A DNA stretch of 64,000 bases from Gilvimarinus xylanilyticus. Its GTDB lineage: Bacteria > Pseudomonadota > Gammaproteobacteria > Pseudomonadales > Cellvibrionaceae. The stretch is taken from assembly GCF_024195295.1 (NCBI RefSeq), contig NZ_JAMFTH010000005.1, positions 1 through 64,000 of the forward strand, in the 5' to 3' direction. Under the pieces are notes generated by a model. It did no database searches. It was not told where the DNA came from and saw only the letters and a list, made by a program, of their open reading frames with translations. Position 1 is the stretch's first letter. Each line of letters opens with the position of its first letter. Below, piece after piece: positions 9,326-18,522 of the stretch. Both the position numbers and the translations under genes were made by a program.

Positions 9326-10381
9326 ATGCAAAATCTGACAACGCAAGAACCCGGCAACTCGGGCGCCGATCGCCTGAGCGCTTTTGGCCGCCGTTTTAGC
9401 CAGGGCCTGTCACGGGTGCCCACCCGACGCTGGCGGCAGCTGGCACTGCTGATTATTGTGGTGTGGTTGGCGCACACCTTGGCGCAGCTGTTTTGGGCAC
9501 TGACGCCGGCACCCGAGATTCCCGCCGCGCGCATTTCCGCCAATGCCCTAAGCACCGGCGGCACGCAAACCAATACCCGTGAAGTGGATGTGGATTCACT
9601 TAAAGATCTAACCGTATTCGGCGCCAGTAGCGGCGAGGTTGAGCCTCTGCCCGAGCCCGAAGCCGAACCGCTGGAGCCGCAAATTGAAGATCAGGCGGTA
9701 GACACCAAGCTGTCACTGGTGCTGCAGGGGGTGATTAACTCCAGCGATACCAAGGCGGCGCGCGCGATTATCGCCGACTCGAAAAGCCAGGCCATTTACG
9801 GCCCGGGCGACGAGCTCGAGAATATGAACAACGTCAAAGTCGCCAAGGTACTCAACCTGCGGGTGATTTTGGACAACAAAGGCCAGTACGAATCCCTCTG
9901 GCTGTACAAAGACGACCCCAATGCGCCGCGCATCGCTAAGCAGTACTCGACCCCGGTGGACACCCCCAGCCGCAGCTGGGAGGGCGACCCGCAAGAGCTT
10001 TCCGAGGGCAGCGACGCCGACGCCCAGGACGATCAACAGGACGCTGACCAGGGCCCGCGCGAGCGCGACGAGCCCCGCGCCGAAGTAGCGCCCGAACAGG
10101 CCGTGGAGCAGGCGCGGCGCAATTTATCTGACGTGGTGGCGTTTAATATCCACCGCGAGAACGGCAAAATCAAAGGCTACCAGGTGCGCCCGGGGCGCAA
10201 CGCCGCCGCCTTTGAAGCCGTGGGCTTACAAAGCGGCGATGTTGTCACCGCCGTTAACGGTACCGCGCTGGATAATCCCGGCCGGATCATGGAAATCTAT
10301 CGCAATATGAGTCAAGCCACCTCCGCCAGCCTCGAAGTCGAGCGCGATGGCGAAGTCGTGATTATTGACGTCGAGCTGTAG
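9326..10381 (+). CDS. gspC: Type II secretion system protein GspC
   Basis: Inner-membrane protein that links the secretin to the assembly platform. 351 residues: short cytoplasmic N-terminus, one membrane helix (LALLIIVVWLAHTLAQLFWAL, about residues 47-67), the homology region with LQGVINSSDTKAARAIIAD, an acidic Glu/Asp-rich linker of about 60 residues, and a C-terminal PDZ domain (YQVRPGRNAAAFEAVGLQSGD...VNG). PDZ-type GspC proteins take part in substrate choice. It opens the gspC-to-gspN operon. Confidence 0.94.
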   Translation: MQNLTTQEPGNSGADRLSAFGRRFSQGLSRVPTRRWRQLALLIIVVWLAHTLAQLFWALTPAPEIPAARISANALSTGGTQTNTREVDVDSLKDLTVFGASSGEVEPLPEPEAEPLEPQIEDQAVDTKLSLVLQGVINSSDTKAARAIIADSKSQAIYGPGDELENMNNVKVAKVLNLRVILDNKGQYESLWLYKDDPNAPRIAKQYSTPVDTPSRSWEGDPQELSEGSDADAQDDQQDADQGPRERDEPRAEVAPEQAVEQARRNLSDVVAFNIHRENGKIKGYQVRPGRNAAAFEAVGLQSGDVVTAVNGTALDNPGRIMEIYRNMSQATSASLEVERDGEVVIIDVEL

Positions 10382-10397
10382 TCAAGAGAGGTCTTTA

Positions 10398-12437
10398 GTG
10401 AGAGCGTGTTACCAACGAATTCGAGCCACCCTTCTGGTGCTTGCCCTGGCGCTGCCGATGATGGCAACGGCCAACGAGCAGACCTGGGTGGTCAACTTTA
10501 AAGACTCGGATATTCAGGAAGTCATTAAATTCATCGCCGAAGCCACCGGTAAAACCATTGTTATTGACCCCAAGGTGCGCGGCCAGGTTAAGGTGATTTC
10601 GGAAAAACCGGTCAATAGCCAAGAGCTCTACGGCCTGTTTTTATCCATTCTGGATGTGCACGGCTTTACCGCCGTAGAAAACGGCGAGGTGGTACGCATT
10701 GTCCCCAACCGCGATGCCCGCTCGCTGCCCATTCCCAGCCTGGAGGGCGGCCAGGCGGACAACGACGGCTATATGACCCAGGTCATTCAGCTCGAGAACA
10801 TCAGTGCCGCCAAGTTGTTGCCGGTGCTCCGCCCGCTGGTGCCTCAGCACGGTCATATTTCTGCCTACGACCCCAGCAACGCGATTATCGTCACCGACAC
10901 CCGCGGCAACATTAACCGCTTGCTGGATGTGGTTAAACAAATCGATAAATCGGCGGTCATCAGCACCGAGCTGGTGGAGCTGCGCTACGCCCAGGCCGAC
11001 GCCATTGTGAAGGTGATTCAACAGCTGGAAAAACCCGATGCCCAGCGCGGCAACGGCAGCCCCCCGGTTACTGTAGTGGCCGATACCCGCATTAACGGCG
11101 TACTGATTAACGGCGACGATATGCAGCGCGAGCGCATTAAAATGCTGATTCGCCGCCTGGATCGGCCGCAGATCACCAACTCCAATGTCCGGGTCATTTA
11201 CCTTAAGTACGCCAAGGCCGATCAGGTGGCCGAGGTACTCAACGGCGTACTGCAGAATATGCAGAAAATCGAGCAGGCCGAAAGCGGTGGCAATAACACC
11301 AGCTCGCGCAATCAAATTAAAGCCAGCGTACAGGCCGACGAAGACACCAACGCTATTTTAATCACTGCCGATGGCGATACCCTGCAATCGCTGATGGTGC
11401 TGATTGAGAGCCTGGATATTCGCCGCGCTCAAGTCCTGGTTGAGGCGATTATTGTAGAACTCACCGATACCGATGCCGCCGAACTGGGCGTCGAGTGGAT
11501 GTACCGCGATCAGGATATCGGCTTTGGCAGCTCTACTAACGGTGCCGATGGCACCCTGGGTAGCCTGGCGCAAGGCGCCTTTGAGGACGGAGACAGTGGT
11601 TTACTGAGTCTGGCGACGGGTTTATCCGGTATTGCCGGGCAAGTATTTGGCATCGGCCGCCTGGGTGAAACCACCGATATGCTGGCGGTGCTTAAGCTGT
11701 TAAAAGCCAATGGTGCCACCAACATTCTCTCCACACCCAGCTTGCTGACCACCGACAACCACGAGGCCGAGATTTCTGTGGGCCAAAACGTGCCCTTCGT
11801 AACCGGCTCCTACACGGGCACAGGCACCGGCGCCAGCAACCCCACCAACCCTTTCCAGACGGTTGAGCGTAAAGACGTGGGTATTCTGCTGACCGTTACG
11901 CCCCACGTGAACGACGGCGACACGGTCGTCATGGACATCGCCCAGGAAATTTCCAGCGTGGACGATACCGCCGCCACTAACTCAGGCTTAGTAACCAACC
12001 AGCGCAAGATTAACACTCAGGTAATGGCCGCCTCGGGTGAGATCATCGTGCTGGGCGGTCTGATTCAGGACGATGTGCGTACCCAAGAGCGCAAAGTACC
12101 TCTGCTGGGTGATCTGCCGGTGATCGGTAACCTGTTTAAAAGCCAGAGCAGCAACACCACCAAAACCAACCTGATGGTATTCATCCGCGCCAGCGTGGTA
12201 CCGGATGATGAAATGCTGATTGGCGCCACCGCCGAGAAATATCGCCATGTACGCGAAAAGCTGCTGGATCAGCGCAATAACGCGACGCTGATCACCAACA
12301 AAGACGACGTACCCATGCTGCCCGAATGGGAAGAACAGTTGCGCCGGGTGCAGAGCCGTTACAACTACGGCAATGATGACGAGGCGGCCAACGACGCCGA
12401 ACAATCTCAGCCAGAACCCGTAAAGGCCGGAGACTAA
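10398..12437 (+). CDS. gspD: Type II secretion system secretin GspD
   Basis: Outer-membrane secretin ring subunit through which folded exoproteins leave. The GTG at 10398, preceded by AGAGAGG, starts a signal peptide ending MATANEQ, giving about 679 residues. N0-N3 domains (VVNFKDSDIQEVIKFIAEATGK; VIQLENISAAKLLPVLRPLVP) are followed by the secretin core (VLVEAIIVELTD, GATNILSTPSLLTTDN, VPFVTGSYTGTG, VGILLTVTPHVN) and an S-domain-like tail. An Asn/Ser-rich stretch lies in the N3 loop. Confidence 0.96.
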   Translation: MRACYQRIRATLLVLALALPMMATANEQTWVVNFKDSDIQEVIKFIAEATGKTIVIDPKVRGQVKVISEKPVNSQELYGLFLSILDVHGFTAVENGEVVRIVPNRDARSLPIPSLEGGQADNDGYMTQVIQLENISAAKLLPVLRPLVPQHGHISAYDPSNAIIVTDTRGNINRLLDVVKQIDKSAVISTELVELRYAQADAIVKVIQQLEKPDAQRGNGSPPVTVVADTRINGVLINGDDMQRERIKMLIRRLDRPQITNSNVRVIYLKYAKADQVAEVLNGVLQNMQKIEQAESGGNNTSSRNQIKASVQADEDTNAILITADGDTLQSLMVLIESLDIRRAQVLVEAIIVELTDTDAAELGVEWMYRDQDIGFGSSTNGADGTLGSLAQGAFEDGDSGLLSLATGLSGIAGQVFGIGRLGETTDMLAVLKLLKANGATNILSTPSLLTTDNHEAEISVGQNVPFVTGSYTGTGTGASNPTNPFQTVERKDVGILLTVTPHVNDGDTVVMDIAQEISSVDDTAATNSGLVTNQRKINTQVMAASGEIIVLGGLIQDDVRTQERKVPLLGDLPVIGNLFKSQSSNTTKTNLMVFIRASVVPDDEMLIGATAEKYRHVREKLLDQRNNATLITNKDDVPMLPEWEEQLRRVQSRYNYGNDDEAANDAEQSQPEPVKAGD

Positions 12438-12440
12438 GCG

Positions 12441-13994
12441 GTGAATAGCGAAATCTCGGAACCGGCTCAACTGCCCGAAGAGTTCGACGAAACCCTGGGC
12501 GCCGAGGAAGAAGAGCACCTGGCCGCCAGCGCTGGCGAAAGCCCGCGCCTGCCGTTTAGCTACGCCTCGGACCACGGCGTCATGCTGGACCCCGAGCGCG
12601 ACAACACCGTGCTGCACAAACCCGGTTTACGCCTGGAAGTGCTGGCCGAGCTGTCGCGCTACTTTGACGGTGAAATGATGTTGGAAGAGCTGGATGCCGA
12701 CACCTTCCAGCGCCAGCTGACCCGCGAATACCAAAGCAGCGACGGCGCCGCTCAACGCGCCGCCGAAGATTTGGGCAACGAGTTTGATCTGTCTTCCATG
12801 GCGGACGATCTGGCCGATCGCACCGACCTTTTAGCCGGGGATGACGACGCCCCGGTCATTCGTTTGATTAACGCCATTTTGTCCCAGGCGGTGCGCGAGC
12901 AGGCCTCGGATATTCACCTGGAGCCCTTTGAGGATCGGGTATCGGTGCGTTTTCGTACCGATGGCGTGCTCAGCGAAATGCTCTCGCCCAAACCCGAGCT
13001 GGCGCCCGTGCTGGTGTCACGCTTAAAAGTGATGGCGCGGTTGGATATCGCCGAAAAACGCCTGCCCCAGGATGGCCGGATTACCGTGCGCCTGGCCGGA
13101 CACGCGGTGGATATTCGCGTCTCCACCATTCCCTCGGCCCACGGCGAGCGTATTGTGCTGCGCCTATTGGATCAGGCCGCCGGCCAGCTGCGCTTAAACG
13201 AGCTGCAAATGCCCACTCAGGTGGAAGAGCGCTTTGGCAAAGCCCTGCTGCGCCCCCACGGCATTATTCTGGTCACCGGCCCCACCGGCTCGGGTAAAAC
13301 CACCACCCTTTATGCAGGCTTAAGCCACATCAATGTGCCCAGCCGCAATATTCTGACCATTGAAGACCCCATCGAATACCTGCTGCCGGGCATTGGCCAG
13401 ACCCAGGTCAACGCCAAGGTGGACATGACCTTTGCCCGCGGCCTGCGCGCCATTTTGCGCCAGGACCCGGACGTGGTGATGGTAGGTGAGATTCGCGACT
13501 CGGAAACCGCCGACATTGCCATTCAGGCCAGTTTGACCGGCCACTTGGTATTGTCCACCCTGCACACCAACACCGCCATTGGCGCCATTATGCGCTTGAA
13601 GGATATGGGCGTAGAGCCCTTCCTGCTAGCCTCCAGTGTGGAGGTAGTCATGGCCCAGCGCCTGGTGCGCAAGCTGTGCAACGAGTGTAAAGAGGTGTAC
13701 GAGCCCACCGAGTCCGAGCGCGAAATGCTGAAAACTCCCCCTGGGCAGACCATTTTCCGCGCAAAAGGCTGCAACAAGTGCAACCAGATGGGCTATCGCG
13801 GCCGTAAAGGTATTTACGAGCTGATCGAAATCAACGAAGCCATGCGCCACCTGATTCACGAAGAGGCGGGCGAGCAGGAGTTAATTGCCGAGGCGCGCAA
13901 ACACTCCGAGTCCATTAGCGACGACGGCCGCCACCAAGTGGTTACCGGGGTAACCAGCCTGGAAGAAGTTCTGCGGGTCACCACAGCGAGCTAA
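12441..13994 (+). CDS. gspE: Type II secretion ATPase GspE
   Basis: Cytoplasmic hexameric ATPase that drives pseudopilus assembly. 517 residues from a GTG start three bases after gspD. N1E-type region, then Walker A GPTGSGKTTT at about 280-289, Asp box and Walker B (LRAILRQDPDVVMVGEIRD), and His box (TGHLVLSTLHTN). A tetracysteine zinc site is complete: Cys413, Cys416, Cys444 and Cys447. The N-terminal 60 residues are unusually acidic. Confidence 0.96.
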   Translation: MNSEISEPAQLPEEFDETLGAEEEEHLAASAGESPRLPFSYASDHGVMLDPERDNTVLHKPGLRLEVLAELSRYFDGEMMLEELDADTFQRQLTREYQSSDGAAQRAAEDLGNEFDLSSMADDLADRTDLLAGDDDAPVIRLINAILSQAVREQASDIHLEPFEDRVSVRFRTDGVLSEMLSPKPELAPVLVSRLKVMARLDIAEKRLPQDGRITVRLAGHAVDIRVSTIPSAHGERIVLRLLDQAAGQLRLNELQMPTQVEERFGKALLRPHGIILVTGPTGSGKTTTLYAGLSHINVPSRNILTIEDPIEYLLPGIGQTQVNAKVDMTFARGLRAILRQDPDVVMVGEIRDSETADIAIQASLTGHLVLSTLHTNTAIGAIMRLKDMGVEPFLLASSVEVVMAQRLVRKLCNECKEVYEPTESEREMLKTPPGQTIFRAKGCNKCNQMGYRGRKGIYELIEINEAMRHLIHEEAGEQELIAEARKHSESISDDGRHQVVTGVTSLEEVLRVTTAS

Positions 13995-13997
13995 CCT

Positions 13998-15233
13998 ATG
14001 GGCGCCTACAGTTACCGAGCACTCAACGAATCCGGCAAAACCGTCAAGGGCATCCTTGAGGGGGACTCCGAGCGCCAGGTACGCGCCCAGTTGCGCGCCA
14101 AAAAACTTAAGCCATTAGAGGTCGCCGACGCCGGCAACGCCAAGGTTCGCAACACCAGCAAAAGCGGCAGTGGCTTTTCCCTGTTTAGCCCCACCCCCAA
14201 ACTCAAGGGGCGGGATTTAAGCCTGGTGACTCGCCAGCTGGCCTCGTTGCTAAGCTCGGGCCTGCCCTTGGACGAAGCCCTGCAGGCCACCGCCAAACAG
14301 GCGCAAAAGCCCGCGGCAAAGCAGGTGATGCTGCAAATTCGCACCAAGGTGCTGGAGGGGTTTTCGCTGGCCCAGGCACTGGGTGAACACCCCGGCTCGT
14401 TCGACGATATGTATCGCGCCATGGTGAAAGCGGGGGAAAGCTCGGGGTATCTAGGGCCAGTGCTGGAGCGCTTATCCGAGCACACGCTTAACTCGCAGCA
14501 GCTAAAATCGCGCCTTAAAACCGCCATGATCTATCCCATTGTGCTTTTGGTGATGAGCCTGGCGGTGATTATCGGCTTAATGGCTTTTGTGGTGCCCGAC
14601 TTGGTCAACCTGTTCGCCCACTCCCAGCGCGAGCTGCCGGGGTTAACCCGCGCCCTGATCGCCACCAGCGACTTTATTGTCGGCTATGGTATCTGGGTAC
14701 TGGCCGCCGCGGTGGGGGCCGCTTACGGCTTAAAGCAGATGTTAAAAAATCCCGCGCGGCAAAGGCGCTGGCACCAAATTCAATTAAAGCTGCCGGTCAT
14801 TGGCAATGTGGTAAACCAATCTAACTCGGCGCGCTTTGCCTCGACCCTTAGCCTGTTAATGTCCAGTGGTGTACCCCTGCTGCAAGCGCTAAAAATTGCC
14901 GGCCAGGTAATGACCAACCGGGTACTACAAGAAGCCTGCGAAGACATTGCCGCCCAAGTGCACGAGGGTACCGCCCTGCACCGCGCCATGGAAAAAGCCA
15001 ATTGCTTTCCGCCGCTATTGGTACAAATGGTGGCCAGCGGTGAAACCAACGGCACCCTGCCAGTGCAACTGGAACACGCCGCCAAAGACCAGCAGCGTGA
15101 ACTGGAAATGGTGCTGTCGGTCTCACTGGGGTTAATGGAGCCGGCCACCATTGTCTTAATGGGCGGCGCGGTGCTGGTGATTGTACTGGCGATTCTGCAG
15201 CCGATTTTTGAAATGAATCAGATGGTAGGTTAG
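13998..15233 (+). CDS. gspF: Type II secretion inner-membrane protein GspF
   Basis: Polytopic platform protein of the type II secretion machine, 411 residues. Two repeated GspF domains are seen (LVTRQLASLLSSGLPLDEAL at about 76 and FASTLSLLMSSGVPLLQALK at about 281), with three membrane helices (IYPIVLLVMSLAVIIGLMAF; GIWVLAAAVGAAYG; the C-terminal IVLMGGAVLVIVLAILQP). The start is MGAYSYRALNESGK. It follows gspE by three bases. Confidence 0.96.
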   Translation: MGAYSYRALNESGKTVKGILEGDSERQVRAQLRAKKLKPLEVADAGNAKVRNTSKSGSGFSLFSPTPKLKGRDLSLVTRQLASLLSSGLPLDEALQATAKQAQKPAAKQVMLQIRTKVLEGFSLAQALGEHPGSFDDMYRAMVKAGESSGYLGPVLERLSEHTLNSQQLKSRLKTAMIYPIVLLVMSLAVIIGLMAFVVPDLVNLFAHSQRELPGLTRALIATSDFIVGYGIWVLAAAVGAAYGLKQMLKNPARQRRWHQIQLKLPVIGNVVNQSNSARFASTLSLLMSSGVPLLQALKIAGQVMTNRVLQEACEDIAAQVHEGTALHRAMEKANCFPPLLVQMVASGETNGTLPVQLEHAAKDQQRELEMVLSVSLGLMEPATIVLMGGAVLVIVLAILQPIFEMNQMVG

Positions 15234-15249
15234 GGCCCGCAGGCCCCAA

Positions 15250-15306
15250 GTCGGAGGTCTGACGCCAGATGCCGGACGCTTTGCATCAGACCTCAGACAT
15301 CCGACG
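15250..15306. repeat. Inverted repeat between gspF and gspG
   Basis: GTCGGAGGTCTGA (15250-15262) pairs with TCAGACATCCGAC (15294-15306) with one mismatch, and AGGTCTGA pairs perfectly with TCAGACCT (15255-15262, 15286-15293). It lies in the only sizeable gap of the secretion operon, just before the major pseudopilin gene. It could be an RNA hairpin that tunes the high gspG expression or a dispersed repeat. Confidence 0.55.
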
Positions 15307-15368
15307 TCAGACTTGAATTAAAATTTGCCAAGCGTAAAAACGGGCAAAAACACAACGGAGTAACAACC

Positions 15369-15815
15369 ATGCAATACACGTCTCGCCAAACCGGCTTTAG
15401 TTTGATTGAAATTATGGTGGTGGTGGTCATTATTGGCCTGCTGGCCAGTATCGTGGCTCCCATGGTGCTGGACCGCGCCGATGAGGCGCGCATTAACAAG
15501 GTGCAGGCGGATTTTAAAAACATCCAAACCGCCCTGAACCTGTACCGCATCGATAACTATGTTTACCCCTCCAGCGAGCAGGGGCTAGAGGCGCTGGTGA
15601 CTAAACCCACCATCAGCCCGGTGCCGCGCAACTATCGCCAGAGCGGCTATTTGGACCAATTGCCCATGGATCCCTGGGGCAGCCCTTATCTGTACATCAG
15701 CCCCGGCGAAAGCCGCGAGTATGACATCTACACCCAGGGCGCCGACGGTGTTGCCGGTGGTAGCGGCCAGGCGGCCGATATCAGTGTCTGGGATCAGGAC
15801 TTGCCGCAGGACTAA
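15369..15815 (+). CDS. gspG: Major pseudopilin GspG
   Basis: Major subunit of the type II secretion pseudopilus, 148 residues. Type IV prepilin signal: basic leader, cleavage after Gly in TGFSLIEIMVVVVIIGLLAS, with Glu at mature position 5. The C-terminal half has the conserved YPSSEQGLEALV, DQLPMDPWGSPY and calcium-site-like YDIYTQGADG. The GGAG ribosome site lies about nine bases before the ATG. Confidence 0.96.
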   Translation: MQYTSRQTGFSLIEIMVVVVIIGLLASIVAPMVLDRADEARINKVQADFKNIQTALNLYRIDNYVYPSSEQGLEALVTKPTISPVPRNYRQSGYLDQLPMDPWGSPYLYISPGESREYDIYTQGADGVAGGSGQAADISVWDQDLPQD

Positions 15816-16370
15816 ATGATTTGTCGCCCGCGCCAGAGGGGTTTTACCCTAATCGAAATTATGATCGTGGTCATGATCATAGGCCTGAGCGCGGGTATGG
15901 CGACCATCGCCTTTGCCCCGGACGATACCAGCCGGCTGGAAAAAGCCGCCGATAAATTTATGCTGCAGGCGGAGTTTGTCGCCGAGCAAACCACTTTAAC
16001 CGGCGAGGTGATCGGCCTGTTTATGCGCCCCAGCCAAAGCCGGGAGGGGGATCAGTGGTGCTACCGTTGGCGCCGCTTTCGCAACAGCAGCTGGCAGCCG
16101 GTATCGGACTTTTTAGAAGACGCCTGCTTTGCCCCCGGCATGGCCCTGGAGATGATCGTCGAGGGCGAGACCTACGAGTACGACGAGCGCGAAACCACCC
16201 CCCAACCGGTGCTTATCTACTACCCCAGCGGCGAGGCCACCCGCCTGGAGCTGGCGCTGTTCACCCGCTTTGATGACGACGAAGTACAGCGCATTACCGT
16301 GGATATGATGGGCGATGTGGTGTGGGAAAACCGCGAGCAGGAACTGGCCGAGCGGGAGAACGACTGGTGA
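15816..16370 (+). CDS. gspH: Minor pseudopilin GspH
   Basis: Minor pseudopilin, 184 residues, starting on the base after the gspG stop. Prepilin leader RGFTLIEIMIVVMIIGLSAG. The body is acidic and less conserved, as is normal for GspH. Processing requires the prepilin peptidase GspO, which is not in this window. Confidence 0.9.
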   Translation: MICRPRQRGFTLIEIMIVVMIIGLSAGMATIAFAPDDTSRLEKAADKFMLQAEFVAEQTTLTGEVIGLFMRPSQSREGDQWCYRWRRFRNSSWQPVSDFLEDACFAPGMALEMIVEGETYEYDERETTPQPVLIYYPSGEATRLELALFTRFDDDEVQRITVDMMGDVVWENREQELAERENDW

Positions 16371-16741
16371 GGCGCGCGCGCGGGTTTACCCTGATTGAAG
16401 TGATGGTAGCGCTGGCGATTGTCGCCACCGCGCTGCCCGCGCTGATGATGCTGATTACCAGCCAGCTGCAGGGCGCGGGTTTTAACCGCGAAAAAACCCA
16501 GGCCTACTGGATTGCCGAAAACCAGCTCACGCGCATCAAAATGCGCAAACAGCTGGTGGACCAATACAATATTCCCGATACCGAAAGCGGCAATGTCGAG
16601 CGCGGCGGCATTCGCTGGTACTGGGAGCTGGAATCCGAGGACACCGAAGTCGAGGGCTTTTTGCGCCTGGATATCCGCGTTGCCCCGGATGCCGATAAAG
16701 ACAACACGCTGGCGACGCTGTCGGGTTTTATCAATGAGTAG
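16367..16741 (+). CDS. gspI: Minor pseudopilin GspI
   Basis: Minor pseudopilin of about 124 residues. The GTG at 16367 overlaps the gspH stop (GTGA), which decides the start; an upstream frame start would place 15 residues before the leader. Leader RGFTLIEVMVALAIVATALPA, then the GspI signature YWIAENQL. GspI, J and K form the tip complex. Confidence 0.92.
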   Translation: MRRARGFTLIEVMVALAIVATALPALMMLITSQLQGAGFNREKTQAYWIAENQLTRIKMRKQLVDQYNIPDTESGNVERGGIRWYWELESEDTEVEGFLRLDIRVAPDADKDNTLATLSGFINE

Positions 16742-17444
16742 CGCCGCGCACCCACAGCCCCAAGCCGGATTTACCCTGATTGAGGTGGTCATCGCCCTGG
16801 CGATTACCGCCGTGATTATGACCTTTACCTACCAGTCGTTCAGCACCGCCTCGCGCAGCGCCGAGGCCAGCGCCCAGACCCTGGCGCGCATTAACGAGCT
16901 GGACCGCACCTGGCAGATTCTGAATCAGGACTTGCGCCATATTCTGCAACCGGTAGACGCCAGCAACGACCCCAATGTGCCCGGCGGCCTGCGCCGGCCG
17001 TTTCGCGGCGCCAGCCTGTACGGCGATACCAGCGGCGATAAACTGGTGCTGCGCTTTACCCGCGGCGGCTGGCTCAACCCCATGAACCGCCCGCGCAGCG
17101 ATATGCAGCAGGTTATTTACCGCATTGAAGACGGCACCCTGTGGCGCGACTACCGCCCCGAGCGCAACCTGGTGATCGAAGACTGGCTGTACGCCACCGA
17201 CCTGATTCGCCAGCCCATGCTAGAGGCCATCGCCGATATCGACGTACGCTTTTTATCTCAGCAAAAGGCGCAGCAGCAGGGCACTGGTGTGCTCAGCGGT
17301 GAAGACTACGCCCGCGACTGGGTGCAAACCTGGCCCGACAGCTCGGGCGTGGGGGTCGATACCAGCCTGCCGGTGGCAGTGGTGATTCGCATAGAGCTGG
17401 AAGACGGCCTGGTCAGCGAGAGGTTGTATGATCTTGCGCAATAG
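16734..17444 (+). CDS. gspJ: Minor pseudopilin GspJ
   Basis: Tip-complex minor pseudopilin of about 236 residues. The ATG at 16734 overlaps the end of gspI by eight bases. Leader AGFTLIEVVIALAITAVIM, followed by the typical LDRTWQILNQDLRHI and VIYRIEDGTLWRDYRPE segments. It overlaps gspK at its 3' end. Confidence 0.93.
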   Translation: MSSAAHPQPQAGFTLIEVVIALAITAVIMTFTYQSFSTASRSAEASAQTLARINELDRTWQILNQDLRHILQPVDASNDPNVPGGLRRPFRGASLYGDTSGDKLVLRFTRGGWLNPMNRPRSDMQQVIYRIEDGTLWRDYRPERNLVIEDWLYATDLIRQPMLEAIADIDVRFLSQQKAQQQGTGVLSGEDYARDWVQTWPDSSGVGVDTSLPVAVVIRIELEDGLVSERLYDLAQ

Positions 17445-18522
17445 CCAGTCCTTACACCTGCCCCGACGTCAGCGCGGCACCGTGCTGATTATGGCCATTT
17501 TAGTGGTCACTCTGGTGGCAGGTTTTGCCATTAAAGCCTCGCGGGATTACCAACTCAGCATGGCCCGTGCCGAAGCCCGCTGGCACGGCGCCCAGGCACG
17601 CGCTTACCTTTCCGGCGCCGAGAGTCTGGCCATTTACTTTCTGGAGCTGGACGACAACCCCGATGTCGACAGCAAGCTCGAACCCTGGGCCATGGAGCTG
17701 CCCCCGTTTCCCATTGAGGGCGGGGTTATTCTCGCCGAAATAGAAGATGCCAGCGCCAAGATCAACCTGAACGATTTGTCTGGTAACCTCGATATGGAAG
17801 ACGGTAATCCATCCGATCCCGACCGATTTAGCTCGGCGCAAAAGCACTTTTTGCGCCTGCTGCAAAGCTTTGAAGAGATTTACCCGCTCTCGCAGGAAGA
17901 CGCCATTGCCCTGTTGGAAGCGATAAAAGACTGGACCGACAGCGACGATGAAATCACCGGCTTTACCGGCGCCGAGACCGATTACTATCAAAGCCAGGAC
18001 CCGGCCTACCGCGCCGCCAATGCGCCCTTTACCAGCAAAGATGAGCTGCGCCTGGTACGCGGCTTCACCCCCGAGCTGATGCAACTGATCAAGCCCTATA
18101 TCACGGTCTACGAAACCGGCGGTAGCGGCGCAGGCCTTAATGTGAATACCATTAACCCGTTTTTACTGCGCACCTTTAACAATAGCGAAGTGCTGCAGCC
18201 GCTCTCACCCCAGGTGATGGGCCAGGTGGTTTCGGAAAACGGCGAGTATGCCACCATGCAGGAGTTTACCGAGAACACCGGCTGGGGCAGCGCGGTCTCC
18301 GGCGAGCTGGACACCGAGTATGCGCGGGTCACCACCGACCACTTTTTGGTCACCACCCGGGTGCAGCTGGGTGAACAAAGACGCAGTATGCAGAGTGTTT
18401 TATCCCGTGCCGACGGCGATTTTAAGGTAGAAAGTCGCCGCGACGTGTACGATTACATCCTTAACCTGGAACGCGCTGGCATGCAGGCCGGCCAAGCGGA
18501 AGCAATAAATAACAATGAGTGA
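17428..18522 (+). CDS. gspK: Minor pseudopilin GspK
   Basis: Large tip pseudopilin, 364 residues. The leader RQRGTVLIMAILVVTLVAGF lacks Glu5, which is normal for GspK. The body has the helix-hairpin-helix-like insert seen in GspK (DASAKINLNDL, EAIKDWTDSDDE, FTSKDELRLVRGFTPELMQLI, NVNTINPFLL). It overlaps gspJ by 17 bases and gspL by eight. Confidence 0.94.
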   Translation: MILRNSQSLHLPRRQRGTVLIMAILVVTLVAGFAIKASRDYQLSMARAEARWHGAQARAYLSGAESLAIYFLELDDNPDVDSKLEPWAMELPPFPIEGGVILAEIEDASAKINLNDLSGNLDMEDGNPSDPDRFSSAQKHFLRLLQSFEEIYPLSQEDAIALLEAIKDWTDSDDEITGFTGAETDYYQSQDPAYRAANAPFTSKDELRLVRGFTPELMQLIKPYITVYETGGSGAGLNVNTINPFLLRTFNNSEVLQPLSPQVMGQVVSENGEYATMQEFTENTGWGSAVSGELDTEYARVTTDHFLVTTRVQLGEQRRSMQSVLSRADGDFKVESRRDVYDYILNLERAGMQAGQAEAINNNE

